DNA of 64,000 nt from Klebsiella pneumoniae (GTDB taxonomy: Bacteria; Pseudomonadota; Gammaproteobacteria; Pseudomonadales; Pseudohongiellaceae). This document shows positions 8,982 through 20,539 of the stretch, one piece after another. The stretch is from positions 8,781-72,780 of the forward strand of contig CAMBPO010000006.1 of NCBI GenBank assembly GCA_945869725.1, written 5' to 3'. Position numbers and translations under genes: made by a program. The notes under the pieces are model-generated. The model saw only the letters and a program-made list of their open reading frames with translations, was not told the origin of the DNA and did not search any database. Every line of letters starts with the position of its first letter. Within the stretch, counting starts at the first letter, position 1.

Positions 8982-9854
8982 TCACCAACCAGTTACTTCC
9001 TTTAATGCCTTGCCTATATCTGCCAGGCTGCGAACGGTGCGCACACCTGCATCCTGAAGCGCTGCGAATTTCTCATCCGCAGTACCTTTTCCGCCTGAAA
9101 TAATTGCGCCAGCATGACCCATACGTTTGCCCGCTGGGGCAGTCACACCGGCTATGTAGGACACAACAGGCTTGGTGACATTGGCTTTGATATAGGCCGC
9201 GGCCTCTTCCTCAGCACTGCCACCAATTTCCCCGATCATGACAATCGCTTCTGTTTTAGGATCCGCTTCGAACAGCTTCAAAATATCAATAAAGTTTGAG
9301 CCAGGGATCGGATCGCCACCGATACCAACACAGGTAGACTGGCCAAAACCTGCATCTGTGGTTTGTTTGACAGCTTCATAAGTCAATGTGCCGGATCGGG
9401 AAACGATACCCACCTTACCGGGCAAATGAATATGACCCGGCATGATGCCAATTTTGCATTCGCCAGGCGTGATCACTCCCGGGCAGTTTGGTCCGATCAG
9501 ACGCACTCCCAGTTCATCACACTTGACCTTGGCATCCAGCATATCCAGCGTTGGAATACCTTCCGTGATACAAACAATCAGCTTGATGCCGCCATTGGCA
9601 GCCTCAAGGATGGAATCCTTGCAAAAGGGTGCCGGCACGTAGATCACGCTGGCATGAGCGCCCGTGGCTTCGACCGCTTCACGCACGGTGTTGAACACTG
9701 GCAAACCCAAATGGGTCGTGCCACCTTTACCTGGTGTTACACCACCGACCATTTTAGTGCCGTAGGTTATCGCCTGCTCGGAATGGAATGTGCCCTGAGA
9801 GCCGGTAAAACCCTGGCAGATCACTTTTGTGTCTTTGTTTATCAGAATACTCAT
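8982..9854 (-). CDS. sucD: succinyl-CoA synthetase alpha subunit
   Basis: 290 aa, full length. It interconverts succinyl-CoA and succinate with nucleotide triphosphate formation in the TCA cycle. The N-terminal CoA-binding Rossmann domain begins [20 protein letters not shown]. The phosphorylated active-site histidine is in [13 protein letters not shown] (about residue 246). The ATG shares one base with the sucC stop (TAATG), so the two subunits are translationally coupled. It is the last gene of the sdhCDAB-sucAB-lpd-sucCD series. Confidence 0.97.
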   Translation of the reverse strand: MSILINKDTKVICQGFTGSQGTFHSEQAITYGTKMVGGVTPGKGGTTHLGLPVFNTVREAVEATGAHASVIYVPAPFCKDSILEAANGGIKLIVCITEGIPTLDMLDAKVKCDELGVRLIGPNCPGVITPGECKIGIMPGHIHLPGKVGIVSRSGTLTYEAVKQTTDAGFGQSTCVGIGGDPIPGSNFIDILKLFEADPKTEAIVMIGEIGGSAEEEAAAYIKANVTKPVVSYIAGVTAPAGKRMGHAGAIISGGKGTADEKFAALQDAGVRTVRSLADIGKALKEVTGW

Positions 9855-11020
9855 TATTTACCCTCCGCAGCCTTGACGACCTGCTGAGCAGCATCCGTCA
9901 AACTTTTTGCCGCGATAATGTTCAGACCGCTGTCAGCCAGTACCTTGGCACCCAGTTCGGCATTATTGCCCTCCAGACGCACAACCACTGGGACTTTCAC
10001 ACCCACTTCTTTAACTGCTCCAATAATGCCTTCAGCAATCATGTCGCAACGGACAATACCGCCGAAGATATTAACCAGAACCGCTTTAACATTGGTGTCC
10101 GACAGAATGATCTTGAAAGCTTCGGTTACGCGGGCTTTGGTAGCGCCGCCGCCCACATCGAGAAAGTTGGCGGGTTTGCCGCCATGCAGGTTAACGATAT
10201 CCATCGTTCCCATTGCCAGACCAGCACCGTTGACCATGCAGCCGATATTTCCTTCCAGTGCAACATAGTTGAGTTCAAAACTGGCAGCATGCGCTTCTCG
10301 CGGATCATCCTGCGAGGGATCATGCATAGCCTTCAGCTTTGGCTGACGGTACATGGCATTACCGTCGATGGTGATCTTGGCATCGAGACAGTGCAGATTA
10401 CCGTCAGTCTTGATCACCAGCGGATTAATTTCCAGCAGAGCCAGATCGTAATCATCGAACAGTTTTCCGAGGCCCATAAAAATCTGGGTAAACTGCTTTA
10501 TCTGGTCGCCTGACAGGCCCAACTGGAACGCCAAATCACGACCCTGATAGGGCTGTGGGCCTACCAGAGGATCAACAGTTGCTTTGAGAATTTTTTCAGG
10601 GGTGTCATGAGCTACTTTCTCAATCTCGACACCGCCCTCGGTAGAGGCCATAAACACAACACGACGTGACGAGCGATCCACCACAGCGCCGAGGTAAAGC
10701 TCTTTGGCGATATCGGTGCAGGCTTCAACCAAAATCTGGTTTACAGGCTGACCATTTGCATCGGTCTGATAAGTCACCAGACGTTTGCCCAACCAGTTAG
10801 CCGCGAAGGTCTTGGCATCTTCGCGATTTTTGATCAGCTTGACACCGCCGGCCTTGCCCCGACCACCTGCATGTACCTGGGCCTTAACGACCCACATATC
10901 ACCACCTATCTTGTCACAGGCCTCGGCTGCAGCTTCGGGTGTATTCACCGCAAAACCTTTCGACACCGGGAGCCCGTACTCAGCAAACAGCTGCTTTCCC
11001 TGATACTCGTGTAGATTCAT
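9854..11020 (-). CDS. sucC: succinyl-CoA synthetase beta subunit
   Basis: 388 aa, full length. The N-terminal ATP-grasp domain begins [20 protein letters not shown], with nucleotide contacts in [19 protein letters not shown]. The C-terminal ligase domain has the GANNAELGA-like segment ([13 protein letters not shown]). It forms the alpha2beta2 or alpha-beta enzyme with SucD, encoded immediately downstream. The start is 32 bp after lpd. Confidence 0.97.
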   Translation of the reverse strand: MNLHEYQGKQLFAEYGLPVSKGFAVNTPEAAAEACDKIGGDMWVVKAQVHAGGRGKAGGVKLIKNREDAKTFAANWLGKRLVTYQTDANGQPVNQILVEACTDIAKELYLGAVVDRSSRRVVFMASTEGGVEIEKVAHDTPEKILKATVDPLVGPQPYQGRDLAFQLGLSGDQIKQFTQIFMGLGKLFDDYDLALLEINPLVIKTDGNLHCLDAKITIDGNAMYRQPKLKAMHDPSQDDPREAHAASFELNYVALEGNIGCMVNGAGLAMGTMDIVNLHGGKPANFLDVGGGATKARVTEAFKIILSDTNVKAVLVNIFGGIVRCDMIAEGIIGAVKEVGVKVPVVVRLEGNNAELGAKVLADSGLNIIAAKSLTDAAQQVVKAAEGK

Positions 11021-11052
11021 TTGTTATTTCCTCTGAAAAAAAAGCGCATGAA

Positions 11053-12513
<1,461 letters not shown>

Positions 12514-12551
12514 TCAAAAGGCATTCAGTTACTGACTCGTCAAACGCAAGC

Positions 12552-12577
12552 GCCACAGCCAGTTTAACAGCTGTGGC
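12552..12577 (-). other. stem-loop in the sucB-lpd spacer
   Basis: Perfect 8-bp stem GCCACAGC/GCTGTGGC with a 10-nt loop, 50 bp upstream of the lpd start. No U tract follows. It could be an RNA processing or stability element that sets lpd expression apart from sucAB; this is inferred from position. Confidence 0.4.
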
Positions 12578-12632
12578 TCACGCCGAGCGCAGGCCGGACA
12601 AGCACATCTTGCTTAGCTATGTCTGGTGAATC

Positions 12633-13820
12633 TCAAATCTCCAGCAAGATGCGAGCAGGATCTTCAAGCAGATCCTTGATGGTCACCAGAAACTGGACAG
12701 CTTCTTTGCCATCAATCATGCGGTGATCGTAAGAAAGTGCCAGATACATCATGGGCAGAATTTCGACTTTACCGTTAACAGCCATCGGGCGCTCCTGGAT
12801 TTTGTGCATCCCCAGAATGGCAGTTTGTGGCGGGTTGAGTATGGGTGTTGATAACAGTGAACCGAACACACCACCATTGGATATGGTGAAGGTGCCACCC
12901 GTCATTTCATCGATAGAAAGTTTGCCATCCTGCGCTTTTATTCCGAATTCGCGGATCTTGCCCTCTACCTGGGCGAGGCTCATGTGATCGGCGTTACGCA
13001 GCACAGGTACCACAAGACCACGGGGAGATGATACAGCGACCCCGATATCCTGATAGCCGTGATAGACGATATCACTACCATCGATGGAGGCATTGACTGC
13101 TGGATATCGTTTTAGTGCTTCGACACTGGCGCGCACAAAAAATGACATGAATCCGAGACGAACGCCGTCGTGAGCCTTTTCAAACTGATCTTTGTAGCGG
13201 GCTCGTAGCGCCATAACGGGCGCCATATTTACTTCATTAAAGGTTGTCAGCATTGCTGTAGTTTGTGACGCCTGTAACAGACGTTCAGCTACTTTGGCAC
13301 GTAAGCGGCTCATCGCCACACGTTCTTCGACACGGCCTGATGACAGATCAGCACCTGCGGGCATTTCACGAACTGAAGGCGCTGCACGCGGCGCATCGAT
13401 GGCAACCAGCACATCTTCTTTGGTGACACGACCGGCTTTACCAGTGCCGCTGATCTGATCAGCTTTCAGGCCATGCTCCTCAGCAAGTTTCTTGGCAGCA
13501 GGACTGAGAGCTGGAGTTTCAGCGCTGACGGGATCGACACGCGAAGCTGCAGCTGCGACAACGGCCGGTGCTTCGCTGCCTGCGCCTTCTTTCACCAAGG
13601 CAATCAATTCATTGCTGACAATTGTGTCGCCGGATTGCTTGACAATTTTCTCAAGGATGCCGTCAGCGGGTGACACTACTTCTATAACCACTTTATCGGT
13701 TTCGATGTCTACCAGCAGCTCGTCGCGCTTCACAGCGTCACCGGGCTTCTTATGCCAACTTGCTATGGTGCCATCAGGCACGGATTCAGGCAGCTGTGGT
13801 GCTTTAATTTCAATAGACAT
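12633..13820 (-). CDS. sucB: 2-oxoglutarate dehydrogenase E2, dihydrolipoyl succinyltransferase
   Basis: 395 aa. The single N-terminal lipoyl domain has the lipoylated lysine in [11 protein letters not shown] (about residue 43). A peripheral-subunit-binding domain lies near [19 protein letters not shown] (about 108-140). The C-terminal catalytic acyltransferase domain has the active-site motif [13 protein letters not shown] near the end. It forms the core of the 2-oxoglutarate dehydrogenase complex with SucA (upstream) and Lpd (downstream). Full length compared with E. coli SucB (405 aa). Confidence 0.97.
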   Translation of the reverse strand: MSIEIKAPQLPESVPDGTIASWHKKPGDAVKRDELLVDIETDKVVIEVVSPADGILEKIVKQSGDTIVSNELIALVKEGAGSEAPAVVAAAASRVDPVSAETPALSPAAKKLAEEHGLKADQISGTGKAGRVTKEDVLVAIDAPRAAPSVREMPAGADLSSGRVEERVAMSRLRAKVAERLLQASQTTAMLTTFNEVNMAPVMALRARYKDQFEKAHDGVRLGFMSFFVRASVEALKRYPAVNASIDGSDIVYHGYQDIGVAVSSPRGLVVPVLRNADHMSLAQVEGKIREFGIKAQDGKLSIDEMTGGTFTISNGGVFGSLLSTPILNPPQTAILGMHKIQERPMAVNGKVEILPMMYLALSYDHRMIDGKEAVQFLVTIKDLLEDPARILLEI

Positions 13821-13884
13821 GTTTAGTCCTTTATGTACAAAAATTTGTTTTTTTAGATCCTGAGATTATATTTACGAAACAGCC

Positions 13885-16728
13885 TTACTTAACCTGACCT
13901 AGCGCCAGCTCAAGGAATGCCCGCAGTTGTTGGTTATGCAACTCAGGGTATCCTGCGGCTGGTGCTGCTGACGCTTCACGACCTGCGTATCGCAGGTTCA
14001 CCGACAGTCCAAGCGACTGAATCACATTACGCATGTGGTGCTGGCTTGAAAACCAGGCACCCTGGTTCATAGGCTCTTCCTGGCTCCAGACAATATCTGA
14101 AACATTGGCATACTGCTTGATCGCTGCTCGCAGATCATCCTCAGGGAACGGATAAAGTTGTTCCAGCCGGATGATAGCCATGTTCTTCAACCCACGATTG
14201 CGACGTTCGGCACGAAGATCGTAATACACCTTTCCTGAGCACAGAATGACACGATCGACCGCAGATGGCTGAATATCACTATCTGTTTCGCCAATAACCA
14301 CCTGGAATGAACCGTTTGCCAACTCTTCAAGAGTGGCCGTTGTTTCCTTATGACGCAACAGACTCTTGGGCGACATTACCACAAGGGGTTTGCGCAGCGG
14401 GCAAAGAACCTGCCGGCGCAACATGTGGAAGACCTGAGCCGACGTAGTAGGCAGGCACACCTGGATATTTTGTTCCGCGCACAGCTGCAAGAAACGCTCT
14501 AGGCGCGCGGAGGAATGCTCAGGCCCCTGTCCTTCGTAGCCGTGTGGGAGCAACATAGTCAGCCCGCATAGTCGCTGCCATTTCTGCTCACCACTGGTTA
14601 TAAACTGATCAATAACGACCTGCGCGCAGTTGGCAAAATCACCAAATTGCGCTTCCCAGATCACCAGTGCATTAGGTGCTGTTGTTGCGTAACCGTATTC
14701 GAATGCCAGCACCGCAGCCTCAGATAACAACGAGTCGTATATACTGAACATCTTTGGATCACTGACCAATGATCTCAAGGGTACATATTCGTCTTCGCTG
14801 TTTTGATCTCGCAACACCGCGTGACGATGCGAGAATGTGCCGCGGCCCACATCCTGCCCGGTCAACCTGACGCGATTGCCTGTGGTAAGAATACTGGCAT
14901 AGGCCAGAGTCTCGGCAAATCCCCAGTCAATAGGCAGCCCACCGGCGGCCATTTTGCTGCGGTCATCTGCAAGCTTCTGGACCTGGCGATGCAAAGTAAG
15001 GCTTGCAGGCAGCGTCGTGATCTTTTTAGCCAGAGCCTGCAAAGTTTCAAGCTTGATGCTGGTGTTGTAATGCGAAGACCAGGTGTGGCCAAGATAAGGG
15101 CTCCAGTCGACGAACATTTCGACATTGTGCTCTTTGATCAAACTCTTCACGACGTGGGAGCCCGTATCCAATGCGCTACGGTATGAAGTATTAAGTTCTT
15201 CAACTTCAGAGGCCGTTACTACCCCTTCGGCTATCATCCGATCAGCATACAACGCGCGTGTTGTCGGCATCTGCCGGATTTTGTTGTACATTACCGGCTG
15301 AGTAGATGATGGCTCATCGGTTTCGTTGTGACCGCGGCGGCGGTAACAAACCAGATCGATAACAACATCTTTCCTGAACTCATAACGGAAATCGAGCGCC
15401 AGTTGAGTGATAAATAAGACGGCTTCCGGATCGTCGGCATTAACATGGAAAATAGGTGCCTGCACCATTTTTGCCACATCGGTACAGTACTCAGTTGAAC
15501 GCGCATCATCGCGGCGATTGGTTGTAAAACCAACCTGATTATTAATGACAATATGAACCGTGCCACCTGTCCCATATGCGCGTGTCTGAGACATCTGGAA
15601 TGTTTCCATGACCACTCCCTGGCCCGCGAATGCCGCGTCACCATGGATGCTCAGTGGCAACACCGTGTGCCCCAGCGAGTCCTTACGCCGATCTTGCCTT
15701 GCGCGCACAGAGCCTTCCACAACCGGGGATACGATCTCCAGATGCGACGGATTAAATGCCATCGCTAGGTGTACTTCGCCACCGGGCGTCATGATGTTTG
15801 ATGAAAACCCTTGATGATATTTGACGTCGCCTGAGCTTTTGTATTTTGCCCGACCTTCGAACTCGTTGAACAGATCTGCCGGGTTTTTGCCCAGAATATT
15901 GACCAGCATGTTGAGTCGACCGCGGTGCGCCATACCGATGACAACTTCTTTTACACCATAACTACCAGCACGCTGAATGAGCTCATCGACCAATGGAATC
16001 AGGCTCTCGCCACCTTCCAGACCAAAACGCTTGGTTCCCGGATATTTGGAATCCAGATGTTTTTCCAAACCTTCAGCGGCACTCAGCCGCTCTAGAATAT
16101 GACGCTTTACATCAGTTTTAAACGCAGGATTACCGTGCTTGGGCTCGATGCGTTTTTGAATCCAGTGCTTTTGCGCAAGATCTACGATGTGCATGAATTC
16201 ATAGCCGATCGAACCGCAGTAAATACGCTCCAGCACATCAACTATTTCGCGCAGCGTCGCCGTATCGCGATTGATTTGAAGTGATCCGGTCTGAAATACG
16301 GTGGAATTATCGGCAAGTGAGAGGTTGTGAAAATCGAGTTCCAGGTCTGGGACTCTTTCCCGGTGCATCAGGGACAAAGGATCAAGCTTGGCCTTCTGAT
16401 GGCCGCGAACACGGTATGAACTGATCAGGTGCAGAACTTGAACCTGCTTGTTCTCATGTTCGGAATTAACAACGGCATCATTGCTGAGGACAGGCTTGAA
16501 TCGACTGGTTTTACCGAGTACTTTGAAGTACTCCTGAACTTCCCGATGTGAAACATCAACTGAATTTTGTTCAGTTATTCTGGGCAGGGTGTCAAAGTAG
16601 TTTCGCCACTCCTCTGATACCTGACCAGGATCTTTGAGGTACTGATCGTAGAGTTGCTCGACATATTCAGCATTGCCACCTGAAAGATGACCGCTGCTCC
16701 ACATTAACTCCATTATGCTGTTGTGCAT
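13885..16728 (-). CDS. sucA: 2-oxoglutarate dehydrogenase E1 component
   Basis: 947 aa thiamine-diphosphate enzyme that decarboxylates 2-oxoglutarate and passes the succinyl group to SucB. The N-terminus (HLSGGNAEYVEQLYDQYL) is the SucA-type E2-binding region. The ThDP region includes GMAHRGRLNML and GDAAFAGQGVVMETFQMS, and the pyrimidine-binding part has HGYEGQGPEHSSARLER. Full length compared with E. coli (933 aa). It precedes sucB by 64 bp and follows sdhB by 87 bp on the same strand. Confidence 0.97.
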   Translation of the reverse strand: MHNSIMELMWSSGHLSGGNAEYVEQLYDQYLKDPGQVSEEWRNYFDTLPRITEQNSVDVSHREVQEYFKVLGKTSRFKPVLSNDAVVNSEHENKQVQVLHLISSYRVRGHQKAKLDPLSLMHRERVPDLELDFHNLSLADNSTVFQTGSLQINRDTATLREIVDVLERIYCGSIGYEFMHIVDLAQKHWIQKRIEPKHGNPAFKTDVKRHILERLSAAEGLEKHLDSKYPGTKRFGLEGGESLIPLVDELIQRAGSYGVKEVVIGMAHRGRLNMLVNILGKNPADLFNEFEGRAKYKSSGDVKYHQGFSSNIMTPGGEVHLAMAFNPSHLEIVSPVVEGSVRARQDRRKDSLGHTVLPLSIHGDAAFAGQGVVMETFQMSQTRAYGTGGTVHIVINNQVGFTTNRRDDARSTEYCTDVAKMVQAPIFHVNADDPEAVLFITQLALDFRYEFRKDVVIDLVCYRRRGHNETDEPSSTQPVMYNKIRQMPTTRALYADRMIAEGVVTASEVEELNTSYRSALDTGSHVVKSLIKEHNVEMFVDWSPYLGHTWSSHYNTSIKLETLQALAKKITTLPASLTLHRQVQKLADDRSKMAAGGLPIDWGFAETLAYASILTTGNRVRLTGQDVGRGTFSHRHAVLRDQNSEDEYVPLRSLVSDPKMFSIYDSLLSEAAVLAFEYGYATTAPNALVIWEAQFGDFANCAQVVIDQFITSGEQKWQRLCGLTMLLPHGYEGQGPEHSSARLERFLQLCAEQNIQVCLPTTSAQVFHMLRRQVLCPLRKPLVVMSPKSLLRHKETTATLEELANGSFQVVIGETDSDIQPSAVDRVILCSGKVYYDLRAERRNRGLKNMAIIRLEQLYPFPEDDLRAAIKQYANVSDIVWSQEEPMNQGAWFSSQHHMRNVIQSLGLSVNLRYAGREASAAPAAGYPELHNQQLRAFLELALGQVK

Positions 16729-16815
16729 TTTATTGTTTCCCGGGTTGACAAAACCGGCAGACCGGAGAGGGCCTCGTGAGCCCGTCCGCCGCCGATTCTT
16801 TTTAATATAATATTG

Positions 16816-17520
16816 TCAGACACCACGCTGCAGCAGCATATGGCGGATATGGCCAATTGCTTTTGTCGGGTTCAGACCTTTCGGACAAACTGCCACACAG
16901 TTCATGATTCCTCTGCAACGAAAGACACTAAATGGATCTTCAAGTCCAGAAAGTCTTTCTTCGGTTGCCTTATCTCGACTATCGGCCAAAAAACGATAGG
17001 CTTGAAGCAAACCAGCTGGCCCGATGAATTTATCTGGGTTCCACCAAAACGATGGGCAATTTGTGCTGCAGCAGGCACAAAGGATACATTCGTATAAACC
17101 ATCAAGTTTTGCCCGATCTTCAGGCGTCTGCAATCTTTCAATCGCAGGGGTCGGGGTGTTGTTAATCAGGAATGGTTTCACCTTCTCAAACTGTTTGTAG
17201 AAGATGCTCATGTCGACGACCAGATCTCTGATCACCGGCAGTCCGGGCAACGGACGCAACACCAGCTTGCCGTTTTTAACCACGGAAGAGACCGGTGTGA
17301 TACACGCCAGGCCATTGGTGCCGTTGATGTTCATGCCGTCTGAACCACAAACACCCTCCCGACAGGAACGCCGGTAGGTAACGGATGTGTCTTCTCGTTT
17401 GATCAATTCAAGAACGTCTAGGACCATAAGATCGCGGCCTTCGGGCAACTGGATCTGATAATCGCGCATGGACGGCTTGGTATCTGTTTCAGGGTTGTAG
17501 CGATAAACACTCACTAACAC
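16816..17520 (-). CDS. sdhB: succinate dehydrogenase iron-sulfur subunit
   Basis: 234 aa, complex II electron-transfer subunit. The 2Fe-2S cluster cysteines are in SCREGVCGSDG and GLAC. The 4Fe-4S motif is CILCACCSTNCP and the 3Fe-4S motif is CRGIMNCVAVCPKG. The C-terminus closely resembles E. coli SdhB. The start is GTG at 17520 with AAAGGTGA upstream; a second in-frame GTG lies two codons later. It follows sdhA by 54 bp. Confidence 0.97.
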   Translation of the reverse strand: MLVSVYRYNPETDTKPSMRDYQIQLPEGRDLMVLDVLELIKREDTSVTYRRSCREGVCGSDGMNINGTNGLACITPVSSVVKNGKLVLRPLPGLPVIRDLVVDMSIFYKQFEKVKPFLINNTPTPAIERLQTPEDRAKLDGLYECILCACCSTNCPSFWWNPDKFIGPAGLLQAYRFLADSRDKATEERLSGLEDPFSVFRCRGIMNCVAVCPKGLNPTKAIGHIRHMLLQRGV

Positions 17521-17574
17521 GATGATTCACCTTTGTTCAAAGTCATTGACACCTGTGCGCAGGCAGCAAAATCA

Positions 17575-19347
17575 TTAATAAGTTCTGATCATGGGCTCAA
17601 ATTTCTCTACAGTCTTCGGAGAGAAATTCACTGCTCGCTTGGTAACCTTCCGATCAGTAGGGTGATACAGAGAATGGCAAAGCCAATTCTCATCGTCACG
17701 CTCCTGATAATCCTCGCGAGCGTGAGCACCACGGCTTTCAGTTCTCGCGCCTGCCGCCAGGGCGGTAGCTTCTGCAACTTCAAACAGATTCTCCAGTTCC
17801 AGAGCTTCGATTCGTGCTGTGTTGAAGGCATTGCTTTTGTCAGACAGATGCACGTTGGCAATACGTGGGCGCAGCGCTTCAAGCTTCTTTATACCGTCGC
17901 TCATAAAATCGCCGGTCCTGAATACACCAAAGTGATTTTGCATGATGGTCTGCAGCTCCGCGCGAAGTTCTGCTACTTTTTCACCACTTCCAGAGCTATT
18001 TAATCGATTCAGCCGCGCCTGTGCCTGCTCGATATCTGATTCCGATGCTTTGCGATATTCAATGCCTTGAGTAAGCATACTCTCGATGTGCTTGCCTGCC
18101 GCACGACCGAACACCACCAGATCAAGCAATGAATTGCCACCCAACCGGTTAGCACCATGTACAGAGACACAGGCTGCTTCGCCGACCGCAAAAAGACCAT
18201 GAATCAATACGTCTTCACCTTTGGCATTTTGCCGGATAGCCTGGCCGTTTACGTTTGTAGGTATTCCGCCCATCATGTAATGACAAGTTGGAATAACCGG
18301 AATGGGCTCTTTAATAGGATCCACGTGTGCAAATGTGCGAGACAATTCCAAAATGCCTGGCAGCTTCTCGTTCAATACCTTTTCACCGAGGTGGTCGAGT
18401 TTCAATAGAACGTGATCGCCGTTGGGGCCGCATCCTTTGCCGGCGATAATTTCCTGAATCATGGATCGAGCAACAACATCCCGACCGGCCAGATCCTTGG
18501 CATTCGGAGCGTAACGCTCCATGAATCGCTCACCATCCTTATTGATCAGATATCCACCTTCTCCACGACAACCTTCAGTCACAAGTGTGCCTGCGCCGTA
18601 AATGCCTGTGGGGTGGAACTGCCACATCTCCATATCCTGCATGGGATATCCGGCGCGAAGCGCCATGCCCACGCCATCACCGGTATTAATCAGGGCGTTA
18701 GTGGTAGAGGCGTAAATTCGGCCAGCACCACCTGTTGCAAGAACGGTTGCTTTCGCGCGAACGTATACCGTCTCTCCGGTTTCGATACATATCGCGATCA
18801 CACCAACAACAACGCCATCCTGATTGCGCACCAAATCAGTGGCATACCATTCATTAAAAAAGACTGTTTCGTTCTTCAGGTTGCCTTGATAGAGCGTATG
18901 CAACAAAGCGTGCCCGGTCCTGTCTGCCGCGGCACAGGTGCGAGCAGCCTGACCGCCTTTGCCAAAATCTTTTGACTGCCCACCAAAAGGACGCTGGTAT
19001 ATACGACCATTTGCAGTACGCGAGAACGGAAGCCCCATGTGCTCCAATTCGAAAACCGTCTGTGGACCTTCACTGCACATGTATTCGATTGCTTCCTGGT
19101 CTCCGATGTAATCGGAACCTTTAACGGTGTCATACATGTGCCACCGCCAATCATCATTAGGATCATCGCTGGCGATCGCACAGGTGATGCCGCCTTGGGC
19201 AGAAACAGTATGAGAACGGGTCGGAAAAACTTTACTAATAACCGCAGTCTTATATCCAGACTGTGACAACTGCAGAGACGCACGCATGCCGGCACCACCG
19301 CCGCCAACTATCAATGCATCAAACGAAATCGTACGCATACCGCTCAT
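17575..19347 (-). CDS. sdhA: succinate dehydrogenase flavoprotein subunit
   Basis: 590 aa. Oxidises succinate to fumarate at a covalently bound FAD on the cytoplasmic face of complex II. FAD-binding motif: [17 protein letters not shown]. The His of [11 protein letters not shown] (about residue 46) is the expected flavinylation site. The active-site region includes [21 protein letters not shown], and the quinone-type end [11 protein letters not shown] is typical. The ATG follows the sdhD stop with no spacer. A second ATG three codons in is an alternative start. Confidence 0.97.
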   Translation of the reverse strand: MSGMRTISFDALIVGGGGAGMRASLQLSQSGYKTAVISKVFPTRSHTVSAQGGITCAIASDDPNDDWRWHMYDTVKGSDYIGDQEAIEYMCSEGPQTVFELEHMGLPFSRTANGRIYQRPFGGQSKDFGKGGQAARTCAAADRTGHALLHTLYQGNLKNETVFFNEWYATDLVRNQDGVVVGVIAICIETGETVYVRAKATVLATGGAGRIYASTTNALINTGDGVGMALRAGYPMQDMEMWQFHPTGIYGAGTLVTEGCRGEGGYLINKDGERFMERYAPNAKDLAGRDVVARSMIQEIIAGKGCGPNGDHVLLKLDHLGEKVLNEKLPGILELSRTFAHVDPIKEPIPVIPTCHYMMGGIPTNVNGQAIRQNAKGEDVLIHGLFAVGEAACVSVHGANRLGGNSLLDLVVFGRAAGKHIESMLTQGIEYRKASESDIEQAQARLNRLNSSGSGEKVAELRAELQTIMQNHFGVFRTGDFMSDGIKKLEALRPRIANVHLSDKSNAFNTARIEALELENLFEVAEATALAAGARTESRGAHAREDYQERDDENWLCHSLYHPTDRKVTKRAVNFSPKTVEKFEPMIRTY

Positions 19348-19722
19348 TTAAAGACCCCACAGAATCTGAACACCCCAAACGAGGTAAACGAATATCAGCA
19401 ATACACATGCCGCTTGGAATAAAAACCGGATCACTGTGCCCTTTGGCCCCAACAATCCCTCGGTCAGGTAATCTGTTGCGACAGTCCACATGCCTATCCA
19501 CGCGTGTGCACACAAAGCCAGCAATGCGGCGATGCTCGCTACTCGCATCCAAGTTGCGCTGAATAACGCCTTCCAATCTGTATAACCCAAATCTGGTGAC
19601 AGCAGCATGTAAACTAGAAGTCCAACAAAATACAGCCCGAGAATGACCGCGCTGACGCGCTGAACCACCCATTCGGAAACGCCACTGCGTCCAAAACTGG
19701 TGACATTTCTTACCATAGCCAT
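19348..19722 (-). CDS. sdhD: succinate dehydrogenase membrane anchor subunit SdhD
   Basis: 124 aa hydrophobic anchor with three predicted transmembrane helices. The segment AHAWIGMWTVATDYL carries the His expected near haem b and the quinone site; WIGMW is typical of SdhD. The start overlaps the sdhC stop by 13 bases, and the stop abuts the sdhA ATG, so the four subunits are tightly coupled. Confidence 0.93.
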   Translation of the reverse strand: MAMVRNVTSFGRSGVSEWVVQRVSAVILGLYFVGLLVYMLLSPDLGYTDWKALFSATWMRVASIAALLALCAHAWIGMWTVATDYLTEGLLGPKGTVIRFLFQAACVLLIFVYLVWGVQILWGL

Positions 19723-20084
19723 ACCCCCGCTAACACAATTGCCATCACCGATATAACCACAACAAGTTTGGCGCCAGTTTTGGCTCCCTCCAGGGTTTCA
19801 CCGATACCCAAATCCATCACCATGTGTTTCACTCCGGCAATCAGGTGATACAGAAGTCCGGCAAGGATTCCCCAGACGACCACCTTGACCAGCGGCGCAG
19901 CAAGCCAGTTCTGAACGTCCGTGAATCCACTCTCTGATTCCAAAGAAGCCGATAACAACCACAGCAACACAAAAACTCCGCCAAACACTATGACGCCTGA
20001 AATTCGATGCAAAATTGATGTGATTGCAGGTAGGGGTAGATGCAGGGTTTTGAAATCTAGATTTACAGGTCTGTTGTCTTTCAC
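19710..20084 (-). CDS. sdhC: succinate dehydrogenase cytochrome b556 subunit SdhC
   Basis: 124 aa from the GTG at 20084, which gives the family-like start V-K-D-N-R-P-V-N-L (compare KKQRPVNLDL in E. coli). Three transmembrane helices. The SILHRISGV motif contributes to the quinone site, and the His in LIAGVKHMVMDLG is the expected haem b ligand. A longer form beginning at a GTG at 20138 adds 18 residues, but these do not resemble the family and a 5-bp hairpin (20105-20118) lies within them. Neither start has a strong ribosome site. First gene of the sdh-suc block. Confidence 0.9.
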   Translation of the reverse strand: MKDNRPVNLDFKTLHLPLPAITSILHRISGVIVFGGVFVLLWLLSASLESESGFTDVQNWLAAPLVKVVVWGILAGLLYHLIAGVKHMVMDLGIGETLEGAKTGAKLVVVISVMAIVLAGVWLW

Positions 20085-20281
20085 AATTCGCCAATTTATA
20101 AGGAGCCCGCTAACGGGCGCAGTTAGTGTTTCGGGCACTGCCTGATCAGCTGATCTTTTGCAATCCCCACCACCGGAGTGTCTGAACCATCTGTGCTGTC
20201 TGTACTTAAAACCCGCTGCTTCGGTTCAGTCGCTTCGTCAACGAAACTAGTATCACTTGGGCACTTAGTTTGTGGTCGCAG

Positions 20282-20310
20282 AGTATATTCCCATAGTGTG
20301 GCGATTACAA
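20282..20310 (-). promoter_or_regulatory. candidate sigma-70 promoter for the sdh-suc block
   Basis: On the minus strand TTGTAA (20310-20305), a 17-bp spacer and TATACT (20287-20282). The start would be near 20275, leaving an untranslated leader of about 190 nt to the preferred sdhC GTG. Spacing is ideal; the -35 box is a moderate match. Confidence 0.4.
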
Positions 20311-20439
20311 TAAAGCAGTCCACCTCTGAAGCAGCCTGCCCGACTTAAATGACAATGTAATGTCAATCGCAATATTTTAAAAAAGCTGCGAGTGAACACG
20401 CTCAGCTTTGTGGTAGAGTACCGCCTCTAATGCTGGCGG

Positions 20440-20483
20440 CCGGATCAAACAATCAAAAATGACGGCTTAAATTCTTGATCCGG
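20440..20483. repeat. inverted repeat upstream of gltA
   Basis: CCGGATCAA at 20440-20448 and its exact reverse complement TTGATCCGG at 20475-20483, separated by 26 bp and ending 57 bp before the gltA ATG. The right arm overlaps a possible -35 (TTGATC) with TTAATT 17 bp further on. It may be an operator or a leader hairpin. Confidence 0.45.
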
Positions 20484-20539
20484 ATCCTTTTCGGACCTTA
20501 ATTGCCAGAAGCAGAAAGATTATCAGTCAGGAGTGGAAT

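Larger units (their letters stand above)
20085..20539. other. divergent sdhC/gltA control region
   Basis: About 450 bp with no plausible gene separates the minus-strand sdh block from plus-strand gltA. It contains a candidate minus-strand promoter (20282-20310), a TGACA-N6-TGTCA palindrome at 20350-20365, and a 9-bp inverted repeat at 20440-20483 close to gltA. These are natural candidates for shared control of the TCA genes, but I cannot name a regulator. Confidence 0.6.

Noticed and set aside
9363-10513. Long plus-strand frames opposite sucC/sucD
   Set aside because: They are shadows of conserved coding sequence with His-rich, low-complexity-like composition and no start signal.
20350-20366. 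TTGACA on the minus strand as the sdh -35 box
   Set aside because: No acceptable -10 hexamer lies 16-18 bp downstream (TTTAAG or TCGGGC only); the TTGTAA/TATACT pair is better.
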